A DNA stretch of 64,000 bases from Rhodospirillaceae bacterium (GTDB lineage: Bacteria > Pseudomonadota > Alphaproteobacteria > Rhodospirillales > UBA2165): assembly GCA_002723345.1 (NCBI GenBank), contig PBNV01000030.1, positions 1-64,000 of the forward strand, written 5' to 3'. Of this stretch, positions 45,236-54,303 are shown in pieces (position 1 is the first letter of the stretch; each line of letters opens with the position of its first letter). The translations under genes and the position numbers were made by a program. Under the pieces are notes generated by a model. That model had not been told where the DNA came from and ran no database searches. It saw nothing but the letters and a program-made list of their open reading frames with translations.

Positions 45236-46321
45236 TTATATCCTGCCGTTTTGGGCCACCGTTTGAATGGCAAGAAAGGCGTTCAAGATGATCTGCTTTC
45301 GATCTAAATTGACACTTTCAGCCTTGCGAAACAAGCCGTTCATTTCGCTCCACAGTTCAGCCCACGGGGCTGTGGCAGCTCGTGATTTCACCTCGGATTT
45401 GGCAGAGTCGGCGAGCCAGCGCAGCAGGATCATACCCAAGGTCCGGAACTCCTCACCTGACCTATCCCGGGCCAGCTTATCACCGAGCTTATGTAGCGCC
45501 CGGATGTCCAATTTAGGCAAATGTGCTAAAAGTTCGGTGGCTGCGTCGTAGATTTCCAGTCCCCCATTACGAGCAAACACAAGTGCTTGGCCAATCGAGC
45601 CGTCTGCAAGTGCCATCAGCCGCGCCAGGTCATCGGCTGAGACATCAGGGGCATAGCGCGTCAGGAGGTCCATAAGAAATGGGTCCTGCAGAGGCTGGAG
45701 AACCAAAGAGCGGCAGCGTGATCGCACCGTCGGGAGCAGACGGCCCGGATGGTGTGCAACCAACAAAATAAGGGCCTGTGGGGGTGGCTCTTCCAAAACC
45801 TTTAGGACGGCGCTGGCAGCATTACCGTTCATTTCGTCAGCAGCATCGATAATCACAACACGCCAATCACCCTCCCCCGGTGTCATGGAGAGGAAGGAGG
45901 CGATCGCTCGCACATCCCCGACCACAATCTCGTTCCGGCGCTTTTTAGTATGCTCATCAACCGACCGTTCAACCGCTAAAAAGTCAGAATGTCCGCCAGC
46001 AGCAATGCGCCTGAACACTGGGTGCCCCGGATCAAGGGATAAAGAACCCGCGGATATCCCAGCGTCTGGCAGATCATCGCCAAACAGTCCGGGGCTGACC
46101 TCCGCCTGGGCCGCCGACGAGCGCGCCAGGAGATACCGTGCCATCCTGTAAGCGAGCGTTGCCTTACCAATCCCGCGCGGACCGCAGATCAGCCAAGCAT
46201 GATGCAGCTGCCCACTTTCTACAGAAGCGAGAAACTCTGCCTCCGCGGCCTCATGTCCGACCAGAAGCGCGTTGCTCCGGGGCGGGATACAATCAAGCTT
46301 GTCAATCTCAAATCCGGCCAT
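45236..46321 (-). CDS. holB: DNA polymerase III subunit delta'
   Basis: A clamp-loader subunit of 361 aa. The AAA+ domain shows the degenerate P-loop GPRGIGKATLAYRMARYLL, AASAVLKVLEEPPPQALILLVAHHPGRLLPTVRSRC (sensor 1 region with SRC) and a C-terminal collar. The ATG at 46321 is preferred to a GTG four codons upstream; GGTGGG precedes. It lies 113 bp downstream of tmk and 95 bp upstream of metG, so probably the same transcript. Confidence 0.94.
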   Translation of the reverse strand: MAGFEIDKLDCIPPRSNALLVGHEAAEAEFLASVESGQLHHAWLICGPRGIGKATLAYRMARYLLARSSAAQAEVSPGLFGDDLPDAGISAGSLSLDPGHPVFRRIAAGGHSDFLAVERSVDEHTKKRRNEIVVGDVRAIASFLSMTPGEGDWRVVIIDAADEMNGNAASAVLKVLEEPPPQALILLVAHHPGRLLPTVRSRCRSLVLQPLQDPFLMDLLTRYAPDVSADDLARLMALADGSIGQALVFARNGGLEIYDAATELLAHLPKLDIRALHKLGDKLARDRSGEEFRTLGMILLRWLADSAKSEVKSRAATAPWAELWSEMNGLFRKAESVNLDRKQIILNAFLAIQTVAQNGRI

Positions 46322-46434
46322 AATTTTTCCCACCCGTCCCTAATTGAACAATCATGGGAGGCACCCACATAGGTGCTGAGGACCAACTATAGACAAGGCT
46401 GAACGGGCGAGGCTAATTTGGCAAGCGCGCACTA

Positions 46435-47103
46435 TCACGACAGAAATCTCTCCTCGATAATACTCTGAATTTTAGCAAAAACGGCGTCCTCGTCCCAGCC
46501 GCCATCAAGCACCACGCAACGCTGGGGTTCCCTAGCGGCGATCTCTCGAAAGCCTGCCCGCAGCCGCTCGTGAAAAACAACGTCCATACGCTCGTATCGG
46601 TCTTCCTGGACCGCCACACCGGTCCTGGCGCGCCGGCTGGCACGGGCAAGCCCGGCGTCTACTGCAAGATCAAGAATGAAGGTAAGGTCTGGGCTGAAGC
46701 CCTGACTAACAAGGTCATTAAGTTGGTCCAGGGCTCTCCGAGAGACGCCGTGTCCGTAGCCCTGATATGCGATGGTGGAGTCAGCAAATCGGTCGCAAAG
46801 CACCCAGTTTCCTGCCTCCAACGCAGGCACAATGGTTTTCACCAAATGATCTCGCCGGGCTGCAAAATGCAGTAAGGACTCGGTTTCTGCATCCCATCGA
46901 TCAGGAGCACCCTCCACCAGGAGTTTTCTGATCTCCTCGGCCCCGGCTGACCCTCCGGGCTCGCGGGTCTCGAGAACCGCTTGACCGCTTCCGACGAGAT
47001 ATGCCGACAACCTTTTAATCTGCGTGGTTTTACCAGCGCCCTCGCCACCCTCAAATGTGATAAATTTTGCCGCGAAGGTACTACTCACCCGCTTTCGCCC
47101 CAC
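46435..47103 (-). CDS. tmk: Thymidylate kinase
   Basis: Phosphorylates dTMP to dTDP. The 222-aa protein has the P-loop GGEGAGKTTQ, the TREPGG and DRFADSTIAYQG substrate motifs, and a LID-like stretch RASRRARTGVAVQEDRYE. It overlaps the end of dacA by 19 bp. A few N-terminal residues (GRKRVSSTFA) are longer than in E. coli. It is part of the dacA-tmk-holB-metG cluster typical of alphaproteobacteria. Confidence 0.96.
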   Translation of the reverse strand: MGRKRVSSTFAAKFITFEGGEGAGKTTQIKRLSAYLVGSGQAVLETREPGGSAGAEEIRKLLVEGAPDRWDAETESLLHFAARRDHLVKTIVPALEAGNWVLCDRFADSTIAYQGYGHGVSRRALDQLNDLVSQGFSPDLTFILDLAVDAGLARASRRARTGVAVQEDRYERMDVVFHERLRAGFREIAAREPQRCVVLDGGWDEDAVFAKIQSIIEERFLS

Positions 47104-48269
47104 AAAATAAACTTGATGGCCGCTCCAAGCCGGGAAAATAAACCCAATTGCATCACATCATTGCCGGCATACAGGGGGATACCCTGGGTCCGACGCCCAG
47201 GCATAGTGACTTTGAGTTTGGCCAGGCGATCCCCCTTTCTAATAGGGGCCGGGATTGGCTGTTCATAGACGACAGAAACCTTCATCTGACGCCGGACATT
47301 TTTAGGCAATGTTAGGACAAGAGCTTGCCGAATATTCAAGGGCACCGTGCCTTGTTGCCCCATCCAGACTTGGGCCTCGGTCACTGTTTCTCCCGCCTGG
47401 AAAAGAGCGTAATTATCAAAGACCCGAAATCCCCAGTCGAGAATACGCTCCGACTCCACAGCGCGGGCCTTGGCATTCGGCAAACCGTTAATCACCAGGA
47501 CGAGGCGCCGACCGTTCCTTACAGCGCTGGTTGTCAATCCATAGCCCGCTGCCCGAGTATGCCCTGTTTTCAGACCATCAGCGCCCAGTTTACGATAAAG
47601 CGTTGGATTACGATTGGCCTGCCTAATACCATTATAGGTGAACGACTTTTCTTTGTAATAATGGTAAAACTCGGGAAAATTTTTTATCGTGGCAAGCGCC
47701 GCTCTCGCAAGATCTCTGGCTGTTGTATAAAGGTCTGGATCTGGCCAGCCGCTGGCATTAGTAAAATTCGAATCGGTCATGCCTAGTCTTCGAGCAGTCG
47801 TGTTCAACTCACCCGCAAAGGCATCTTCCGATCCTGCAAGCCCCTCCGCGACAACAATAGTGGCGTCATTGCCAGACTGAACAATGATGCCGCGGATCAG
47901 GTCTTCAACCTTCACCCGAGAATTTACCCGCACAAACATTTTCGAGCCACCTTTTCGCCAAGCTTTTTCGCTGACGTTAAACGTATCTGTCAGAGACAGG
48001 CCACCATTCTTCAGCGCTTCGAAAAGCTTGTAGACAGTCATGATCTTGCTCATGGAAGAGGGCGGCATACGTTGGTCGGCATTCTTTTCAAACAATACCG
48101 CACCGGTTTTTGCGTCGACCAATATGGCCTGCTTACCCAGCGTTTCGAAGGCAAGGCCGGGTGAAGAAAAAGCCATAATAAAGACGGCAACCAGAAACAG
48201 GTGGGGTTGTTTAATCAATTTTCGGTCTCGTGCATGTCTGTCCATTGGGTTTAGGTCGAAATAACTCAT
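47085..48269 (-). CDS. dacA: D-alanyl-D-alanine carboxypeptidase (DacA/PBP5-like)
   Basis: Removes the terminal D-Ala of peptidoglycan side chains in the periplasm. It has 394 aa with a signal-like N-terminal helix (LFLVAVFIMAFSSPGLAF), the SxxK catalytic motif in PPSSMSKIMT, SGN in QSGNDAT and KTG in LKTGHTRAAGYG. A C-terminal PBP5_C domain follows (about 285-375). ATG 48269 is used; ATG 48245 is an alternative. It is preceded by rlpA 178 bp away and overlaps tmk. Confidence 0.96.
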   Translation of the reverse strand: MSYFDLNPMDRHARDRKLIKQPHLFLVAVFIMAFSSPGLAFETLGKQAILVDAKTGAVLFEKNADQRMPPSSMSKIMTVYKLFEALKNGGLSLTDTFNVSEKAWRKGGSKMFVRVNSRVKVEDLIRGIIVQSGNDATIVVAEGLAGSEDAFAGELNTTARRLGMTDSNFTNASGWPDPDLYTTARDLARAALATIKNFPEFYHYYKEKSFTYNGIRQANRNPTLYRKLGADGLKTGHTRAAGYGLTTSAVRNGRRLVLVINGLPNAKARAVESERILDWGFRVFDNYALFQAGETVTEAQVWMGQQGTVPLNIRQALVLTLPKNVRRQMKVSVVYEQPIPAPIRKGDRLAKLKVTMPGRRTQGIPLYAGNDVMQLGLFSRLGAAIKFILWGESG

Positions 48270-48447
48270 TAATCAACCGGGAGCATTTATCGGAATGATT
48301 AACAAGACAGCCGGCCCATTTCGCCAGAAAGTTTAAACCTGACGCAGTTTGGTCTCGGGTCATCATCATTCCGTGGTTGGTTTTCTCACTCAATTCACAC
48401 CGTTTCTACCGGAAACAGGACGCCGTTTGGCCACACCATGGGAACAG

Positions 48448-49413
48448 TTATTCGATTGTGATCCGGGCATCAGAAAAACCGAGGCCAAGAACTGTCTCGA
48501 GCAAGTTATCAGCTTCCTTCAAATCAGTAAGTGGCCCTGCCCGCACCCGAAAAAACTCAAGCCCATCAACAATTTTAGACGTTACAGTGACATTCCGCAG
48601 ACCGCCAAGTCGGGCTGCAACCTGATGGGCATTTTGAAACTGAGTAAAGGCACCAACCTGAATATACATGTCAGAAGGCCCAACGACGACGGTGGTGACG
48701 GTGCCATCGGGCCATGCATCCTCTGGTTTAAAACGCGCCCGGGGGGCGGACCGTCGGATAGCCCCCCTGCTCCCTTGGACAACAGCGCTCTCGCGCGTCG
48801 CCTGTCCACCGGGCGGTGGCGCCAATCCCCGGCTAGCGACCATAGCTTTCGGCAATTTCGTGTTGCGCTGAATCGGCGATCCTGTGCGCGCTAACGTATT
48901 TCCGCTGCGCGCCTGGCTGGCTAACAGCCGACTTTCCGGCGCCAGTATGGTAACTCTGACTCGAGCGGTTCCCTGGCGGTGGAACCCTAGAAGCTGGGCA
49001 GCCCGTCGGGACACATCGATGACCCTGCCGTGCGCAAAAGGCCCTCGATCATTAACCGTCAGGCGAAGCGACCGACCATTCTCCAAATTGGTCACTTGCA
49101 CCAACGATGGCATAGGCAGAGTCCGGTGTGCCGCTGTCAGGGCATTTTGGTTATAAATTTCACCGTTGGCAGTCTTTTTGCCATGAAATCCAGGACCATA
49201 CCATGACGCGATCCCTGTCTCAGTATGCTGATAATTTACTTTCGGATAGTACCATATTCCCTTGATCTTATACGGTTTTCCGATTTTATAATTACCTTTA
49301 GCCTGAACATCTTGGCCCGAAATTCGTTTAGCTGTATGAACCAAAAGCTGTGTTTGTGCACAGGCTCCCAACAAAAAAAGCACCCCCAAAAGAAGGCCTG
49401 CTCGCTTGACCAT
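48448..49413 (-). CDS. rlpA: Septal ring lytic transglycosylase RlpA (lipoprotein with SPOR domain)
   Basis: A 321-aa outer-membrane lipoprotein with a lipobox LLGAC about 18 residues after the ATG at 49413. The double-psi beta-barrel domain has GIASWYGPGFHGKKTANGEIYN with the catalytic-type Glu/Asp and NDRGPF. The C-terminal SPOR domain (about 245-321) binds denuded glycan at septa. It acts in cell-wall remodelling. It is next to a lytic transglycosylase and dacA, a peptidoglycan gene set. The ATG at 49461 would add 16 residues and break the signal peptide. Confidence 0.93.
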   Translation of the reverse strand: MVKRAGLLLGVLFLLGACAQTQLLVHTAKRISGQDVQAKGNYKIGKPYKIKGIWYYPKVNYQHTETGIASWYGPGFHGKKTANGEIYNQNALTAAHRTLPMPSLVQVTNLENGRSLRLTVNDRGPFAHGRVIDVSRRAAQLLGFHRQGTARVRVTILAPESRLLASQARSGNTLARTGSPIQRNTKLPKAMVASRGLAPPPGGQATRESAVVQGSRGAIRRSAPRARFKPEDAWPDGTVTTVVVGPSDMYIQVGAFTQFQNAHQVAARLGGLRNVTVTSKIVDGLEFFRVRAGPLTDLKEADNLLETVLGLGFSDARITIE

Positions 49414-49470
49414 TTTCACGCTGCCACCCACTGAGACTTCCCCCAATGTCCCTAACACCACCCGCCCCTC

Positions 49471-50457
49471 CTAGCGCCCACCGATTTTATCGGCAAGGGT
49501 TCCAACAGCGACCGCAAAATACGTCGACCGATTCCATTTCAAAATAGTGCGAAAGTTATTGTAAGTCAGGAAAACTGGTGCTTTTAGCTCCTTTGCTCTT
49601 ACAAGAGACCCTCTCAGATTTCGAGACGGCAGGTCCGAGCCATCAGAGCGGCGAACCCCCAATGACTGCCAATCCGCCATATTTTTGAGAGTCTTCAAAC
49701 CCAGAAGCTTAACATTGAAATCCGCAGGCACCGTGACTCTGCGCCCCCAAGTTTGATCACCCTTCCAGCCGGACCGGGAGAGATAGTTGGCTGCAGACGC
49801 AAAGGCATCCTGTTTATTTCGCCAAATGTCGCGTTTTCCGTCCCCATCATGATCGACAGAAAAATTTTCAAAGCTGGATGGCATAAACTGGAAATGTCCC
49901 ATGGCACCAGCCCAAGATCCCCGCATGCGTTCCAACGTGATGTGGCCCTCATCCAAGATGCGCAGGGCCCTAATTAGCTGCCCCCTAAAAAACTTACTTC
50001 GGCGTCCATCAATAGCCAATGTCGCCAAGGACTGGATGACAGAAAATCCTCCGTCGACGCGTCCAAAGTCTGTCTCTATCCCCCACAGCGCAACGATGAA
50101 GCGAGGCTGCACGCCGTATTTTTTACCGATTTGATTGAGGAGTTGTTTGTTCTGGGCTAGCTTCTGCCGGCCTTTTTTTACCCGTTGCTGGGGTACAACG
50201 CGGTTGAGATATTGCGTAAATGTCAGCGTAAATTCAGGTTGACGGCGATCCAGCTCAACTACCCGTTTGAGAGGTTTAAAATTCTGAAACGCCCGATCAA
50301 CGGTGCCCCCGCTGATACCCTTTTTGACGGCCTCGCCCCTAAGTTTAGCGATCCATGCCGCTGTGTCAGCCTCCTGGCTGTGGACAGGGTCATTAGCCAG
50401 CGCGAAAGATACACAAATACACGCCACCACAAGTTTAATGTCTGTTGTCATTACCAC
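49471..50457 (-). CDS. Lytic murein transglycosylase (MltB family)
   Basis: A 328-aa periplasmic enzyme that cleaves peptidoglycan glycan strands. A signal-like hydrophobic start (LVVACICVSFALA) precedes the SLT domain 3 with the catalytic Glu in GIETDFG (near 127), FQFMPSSF and an EF-hand-like DHDGDGKRDIW stretch. No peptidoglycan-binding C-terminal domain is present. It lies 57 bp upstream of rlpA on the same strand. Confidence 0.93.
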   Translation of the reverse strand: MVMTTDIKLVVACICVSFALANDPVHSQEADTAAWIAKLRGEAVKKGISGGTVDRAFQNFKPLKRVVELDRRQPEFTLTFTQYLNRVVPQQRVKKGRQKLAQNKQLLNQIGKKYGVQPRFIVALWGIETDFGRVDGGFSVIQSLATLAIDGRRSKFFRGQLIRALRILDEGHITLERMRGSWAGAMGHFQFMPSSFENFSVDHDGDGKRDIWRNKQDAFASAANYLSRSGWKGDQTWGRRVTVPADFNVKLLGLKTLKNMADWQSLGVRRSDGSDLPSRNLRGSLVRAKELKAPVFLTYNNFRTILKWNRSTYFAVAVGTLADKIGGR

Positions 50458-50468
50458 TCACCTATCAT

Positions 50469-51272
50469 TTAACCACCCGGTTGGGGGCCCGGAAAAAAGT
50501 CATTGGTACGGCCAGTAAGCCAATAAAAAGTTAATCCCGTCCATTCATGTGCTGCCGCCGCCAGAGAATTCAGGCCACTGCGCAGCCCAACTTGAAGAAT
50601 CGGTCTAACCTCTCGGCGGGTGACATAGTCAACTGGATAGGGAAATACCTGCCAGCCGTTCTCCCGAAAAACACCGACGGCACGGGGCATGTGAAAAGCA
50701 GACGTGACCAAAATCCATGTGCCGCGCGGTGCCGATGCAAGAATTTCCCGGGTCATCGACGCATTCTCAGCAGTGTTGCGGGATTGGCTCTCAAAAATTA
50801 CCCGTTCCAGATCAACGCCCATACGCAGAAGCACGGGCGCGGCAAAATCGGCTTCCTTTAAGCTTTGATCTGTCAAAGCCCCGGACCCGCCGGTAAAAAC
50901 CAGTTGTGCATCGGGATATCTGTCCGCTAGATCCGCAAAAGCGGTCAGTCGTTCGACAGCGCCGTTAACGATCACCACCCCCCGGTTCCGGGATAAAAAC
51001 TGGTCTATGACACCTCCCAAAACGATAACCCCCTCTACATGTTTGGGGAGGGCCCTCGCCGCCTCAAATCTGTTCTCCAAGATATTGATCAAAAACCGAC
51101 CCACAGGCACTACGGTCAGAAACACAGTTAGCAGCACAGTGGCGGTCAGCCACCAACGGGCCAACCGATTATATCGTGTCCATAGGAGTGCCACTCCGCT
51201 AGCCAAAGCCAGGAACAGGACGTTCGCCGGGTCCAGAAAAAACGACAATGTTTTTGATAAAACAAAAAACAT
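50469..51272 (-). CDS. YdcF/ElyC family membrane protein (DUF218)
   Basis: A 267-aa protein with two hydrophobic helices at the N-terminus (about 1-55) and a DUF218 domain (about 80-225) with VIVLGGVID, QLVFTGGSG, ESQSRNTAENA and SAFHMPRAVGVF. Homologues ElyC and SanA are linked to envelope integrity and lipid-carrier handling. The gap to the lytic transglycosylase is 11 bp, so they are likely co-transcribed. A poor start context is seen. The upstream 330-bp gap holds no gene. Confidence 0.88.
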   Translation of the reverse strand: MFFVLSKTLSFFLDPANVLFLALASGVALLWTRYNRLARWWLTATVLLTVFLTVVPVGRFLINILENRFEAARALPKHVEGVIVLGGVIDQFLSRNRGVVIVNGAVERLTAFADLADRYPDAQLVFTGGSGALTDQSLKEADFAAPVLLRMGVDLERVIFESQSRNTAENASMTREILASAPRGTWILVTSAFHMPRAVGVFRENGWQVFPYPVDYVTRREVRPILQVGLRSGLNSLAAAAHEWTGLTFYWLTGRTNDFFPGPQPGG

Positions 51273-51630
51273 CGAAACTGTTTAACCCGATTCTCCCTCA
51301 GGAACATAAGAAAATTTTCAGGTAGACACTCCCGTGCCACGTGAGACCTCGAAACGGCGAGGAAAGCACATAAAAAAAGCTTTTTTTGGGAAATCCCGAA
51401 AAAGATTACTTCCTAGTCTAGTCAATTCTTTTTTTTGCAACAGGGGTGTTTGACATCCGCCGAAAAAAAGTTGGCTAGGTACTAATAGGCTAGATTATTA
51501 CCAGCTTCTTGTCTTTGCCATCTCTATCCGATTCCTGTATCGCCCCCAACATCTCCATTTTCATTGCCTACCGGGGTGCCATCGGGCACAAATACGCATT
51601 AGTTTAATGAACTCGGAGTCATCTTATATG
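51273..51630. other. Intergenic region between divergent genes
   Basis: About 350 bp between the YdcF-like gene (minus) and the dehydrogenase (plus). It holds several T- and A-rich runs, including a 16-bp AAAAAAAGCTTTTTTT palindrome (51373-51388). Both promoters must be here, but I see no clear pair. No small frame is supported. Confidence 0.4.
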
Positions 51631-52515
51631 GCGGAAGACCGGCTTGGCTTTATTGGTTTGGGCACCATGGGGATGCCAATGTCCCTGAATATTTTAGACG
51701 CGGGCAAGGCGCTCACCGTCTGGGGACGCAATCGTGAGAAATTGCAGGATGCACTTGACGCGGGGGCTACCTGGGCACAAAGTCCCAAAGCCATGGCGGA
51801 AGCCTGTGACGTAATCTTTCTATGCGTGTTTGATACGGTCGCCGTGGAAGAGGTGGTCTTTGGTTCCGGCGGTATTGCCGAAGGTGCTGGAAGCAACACA
51901 CTGGTCGTTGATCACTCCTCAATTCACCCAGACGGTACACGCGACATAGCCGCTCGACTTCTCGAAAAAACGGGTGCGCACTGGATTGATTGCCCGGTTT
52001 CCGGCGGGCGTTATGGTGCCCGAGACGGAACGTTAGTTATGATGGCCGGCGGAGATAAGCCCGACGTCGAGCGAATACGACCTCATGTGGAACCGACCTC
52101 TCAACGACTAACCCACATGGGACCTGTTGGCTGCGGCCAGGCAACGAAACTTGTAAATCAAGCGGTAATTGGGGCAGAGGTCGCCGTACTCTCGGAGATG
52201 TTTGGCTTTGCCAACAAGTACGGCGTGGACGTGAAACAGATCCCGGATGCTCTGGCGGGCGGTTGGGCGGACTCCACCGTTCTCCAGGACCATGCGCGCC
52301 GCATGATCCGCGCGGAATATTGGTCCACGGCGCCAGGTAACACGGTGAAAGATCTAAACACCGTTTGCGAAATGGGCAAAAAAACCAGTTCGCCGATGCC
52401 CATGGCCGCCCTCACCACAGAGCTTTACCGGTTTCTGGAGGCCCAGGGCCATGCGGAGAAAGGCCAGATTGGTTTGATGTATCTCTATGTTCAGGAAAAT
52501 TTAGAAGAGAAATAA
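51631..52515 (+). CDS. NAD(P)-dependent beta-hydroxyacid dehydrogenase (3-hydroxyisobutyrate dehydrogenase family)
   Basis: A 294-aa enzyme starting at ATG 51631, which has GGAG nine bases upstream; an ATG at 51607 is also in frame. The Rossmann motif is GFIGLGTMGMP, the substrate-binding loop reads DCPVSGGRYGARDGTL, and the catalytic Lys is in GCGQATKLVNQ. The family includes 3-hydroxyisobutyrate, tartronate semialdehyde and glyoxylate-type reductases. Its stop overlaps the ATG of the dehydratase gene by one base. Together they may handle a sugar-acid-derived semialdehyde, but the substrate is not fixed. Confidence 0.9.
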   Translation, partial: AEDRLGFIGLGTMGMPMSLNILDAGKALTVWGRNREKLQDALDAGATWAQSPKAMAEACDVIFLCVFDTVAVEEVVFGSGGIAEGAGSNTLVVDHSSIHPDGTRDIAARLLEKTGAHWIDCPVSGGRYGARDGTLVMMAGGDKPDVERIRPHVEPTSQRLTHMGPVGCGQATKLVNQAVIGAEVAVLSEMFGFANKYGVDVKQIPDALAGGWADSTVLQDHARRMIRAEYWSTAPGNTVKDLNTVCEMGKKTSSPMPMAALTTELYRFLEAQGHAEKGQIGLMYLYVQENLEEK

Positions 52516-54245
52516 TGGCTGACCGAAAAAAGAAACTCGACGATCTCAGGAGCCAGCGCTGGTATGGCCCCGAGGACATGCGAGCCACCAGCCACCGCGC
52601 ACGCTCCCGTCAATTGGGCTACTCGATAGAGGATTTTGGCGGAAAGCCATGTATTGGCATAATCAATACCTGGTCCGATATGAACACCTGCCATTCCCAC
52701 TTCAAACAACGAGTGGAGGAAATCAAGCGTGGTGTATATGAAGCCGGGGGGTTTCCGATTGAGTTGCCGGCGATGTCACTGGGTGAGATCATGGTTAAAC
52801 CGTCTACCATGCTTTACCGTAACTTCCTTGCGATGGAGGCAGAGGAACTGATCCGATGCCACCCCATTGATGGTGTGGTGCTGATGGGCGGCTGCGACAA
52901 AACGACGCCAGCGCTCCTCATGGCGGCACTGACCATGAACCTGCCCGCCATATACATGCCGGCGGGCGCCATGCTGCGCGGTTACTACGCGGGTGAGACG
53001 CTTGGCAGTGGCACTGATGTACTTCGCTACAACGCCGATAAACGCGCCGGGCTCATAGATCAGGAGACGTTCGAGAATGTGGTCGGCGGTTTGTCGCGGT
53101 CTGCCGGAACCTGCATGGTAATGGGTACAGCGGCAACCATGATGTCTGTCGCAGAGACACTTGGCATGGCACTTCCCGGATCTTCATCCATTCCCGCAGT
53201 CGATTCCCATCATGCCCTAATGGCCGCATCGTCCGGGCGACGTATTGTCGATATGGTTTGGGAAGACTTAAAACCATCGGATATCCTCACCCAGGCTTCC
53301 TTCGACAACGCAACCATCATTGATATGGCTTTGGGAGGCTCAACCAATGCTATGATCCACCTGATCGCCGTGGCAGGTCGCGCGGGTCTTGACGCGGATC
53401 TGGATCGGTTTGACGCGATCTCCCGAAAGTCGCCAGTGCTCGTGAACATTAAGCCCTCTGGTGAATATCTCATGGAAGACTTTTATTACGCAGGTGGTCT
53501 GCGTGGTCTGATGACCCGGCTGAAGGGGCATCTTGACCTCACCACTCGGACTGTCATGGGCGAGACCCTCGCCGAGTCAATTGATGGTGCCGAGATTTAC
53601 AATGACGAGGTCATCCGCCCTCTCGACAACCCGCTTTACCACGAGGGAGGCACAGCCATCCTTCGGGGCAATCTGGCACCGAACGGCTGCGTCATCAAAC
53701 AGACAGCGGCTGATCCAAAATTCCACCAACATACCGGCAAAGCTGTGGTGTTTAGAGACTATGTGGACTTGTCTGCACGCATTGATGATCCAGATCTAGA
53801 TGTGGACGCTGACTCGGTTCTTGTGCTGCAGAACGCCGGACCGATCGGCGCGCCGGGCATGCCGGAATGGGGTATGTTGCCCATCCCGAAAAAATTACTC
53901 GCCCAGGGGGTGCGCGATATGGTGCGCATCTCAGATTGCCGAATGAGCGGCACCGCATATGGCACCTGTGTTCTGCATGTGTCACCTGAGGCCGCGATTG
54001 GCGGCCCGCTTGCCCTGGTGCAAAACGGTGATCTAATTGAACTGGATATCCCGAACAGATCTATAAATATAAAAGTATCTGACGCGGAACTGAGAGATAG
54101 AAAAGGACATTGGACACCGCCGCCTTTTCCAGCCACCCGCGGCTACACCGCATTATTTGCCAAGCATGTGACACAGGCACACGAGGGCTGTGATTTCGAC
54201 TTCCTTCACGCTGGGGATCCGACACCTGAACCTTTGATCTTCTAG
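52515..54245 (+). CDS. IlvD/Edd family dehydratase (arabinonate/xylonate-type)
   Basis: A 576-aa Fe-S dehydratase. Cys ligand motifs are seen in TCHSHF (first), MGGCDKTTPA (second) and SAGTCMVMGTA (third). The pattern ALLMAALTMNLPAIYMPAGAML and the conserved SSIPAVDSHHALMAA block place it among the sugar-acid dehydratases (L-arabinonate or D-xylonate type) rather than ilvD of branched-chain synthesis. The ATG at 52515 follows the previous stop in TAATG. A gene for the previous pathway step, a sugar dehydrogenase or lactonase, is not in the window. Confidence 0.88.
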   Translation: MADRKKKLDDLRSQRWYGPEDMRATSHRARSRQLGYSIEDFGGKPCIGIINTWSDMNTCHSHFKQRVEEIKRGVYEAGGFPIELPAMSLGEIMVKPSTMLYRNFLAMEAEELIRCHPIDGVVLMGGCDKTTPALLMAALTMNLPAIYMPAGAMLRGYYAGETLGSGTDVLRYNADKRAGLIDQETFENVVGGLSRSAGTCMVMGTAATMMSVAETLGMALPGSSSIPAVDSHHALMAASSGRRIVDMVWEDLKPSDILTQASFDNATIIDMALGGSTNAMIHLIAVAGRAGLDADLDRFDAISRKSPVLVNIKPSGEYLMEDFYYAGGLRGLMTRLKGHLDLTTRTVMGETLAESIDGAEIYNDEVIRPLDNPLYHEGGTAILRGNLAPNGCVIKQTAADPKFHQHTGKAVVFRDYVDLSARIDDPDLDVDADSVLVLQNAGPIGAPGMPEWGMLPIPKKLLAQGVRDMVRISDCRMSGTAYGTCVLHVSPEAAIGGPLALVQNGDLIELDIPNRSINIKVSDAELRDRKGHWTPPPFPATRGYTALFAKHVTQAHEGCDFDFLHAGDPTPEPLIF

Positions 54246-54303
54246 CCCAAATTGATGTGTTAAGATAAGACACCGGCCCCAAAAAAAGCATGGAGACGAC
54301 CGC

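Noticed and set aside
51373-51388. AAAAAAAGCTTTTTTT palindrome
   Set aside because: Simple A/T run meeting a HindIII-like centre; not evidence of a regulatory site alone.
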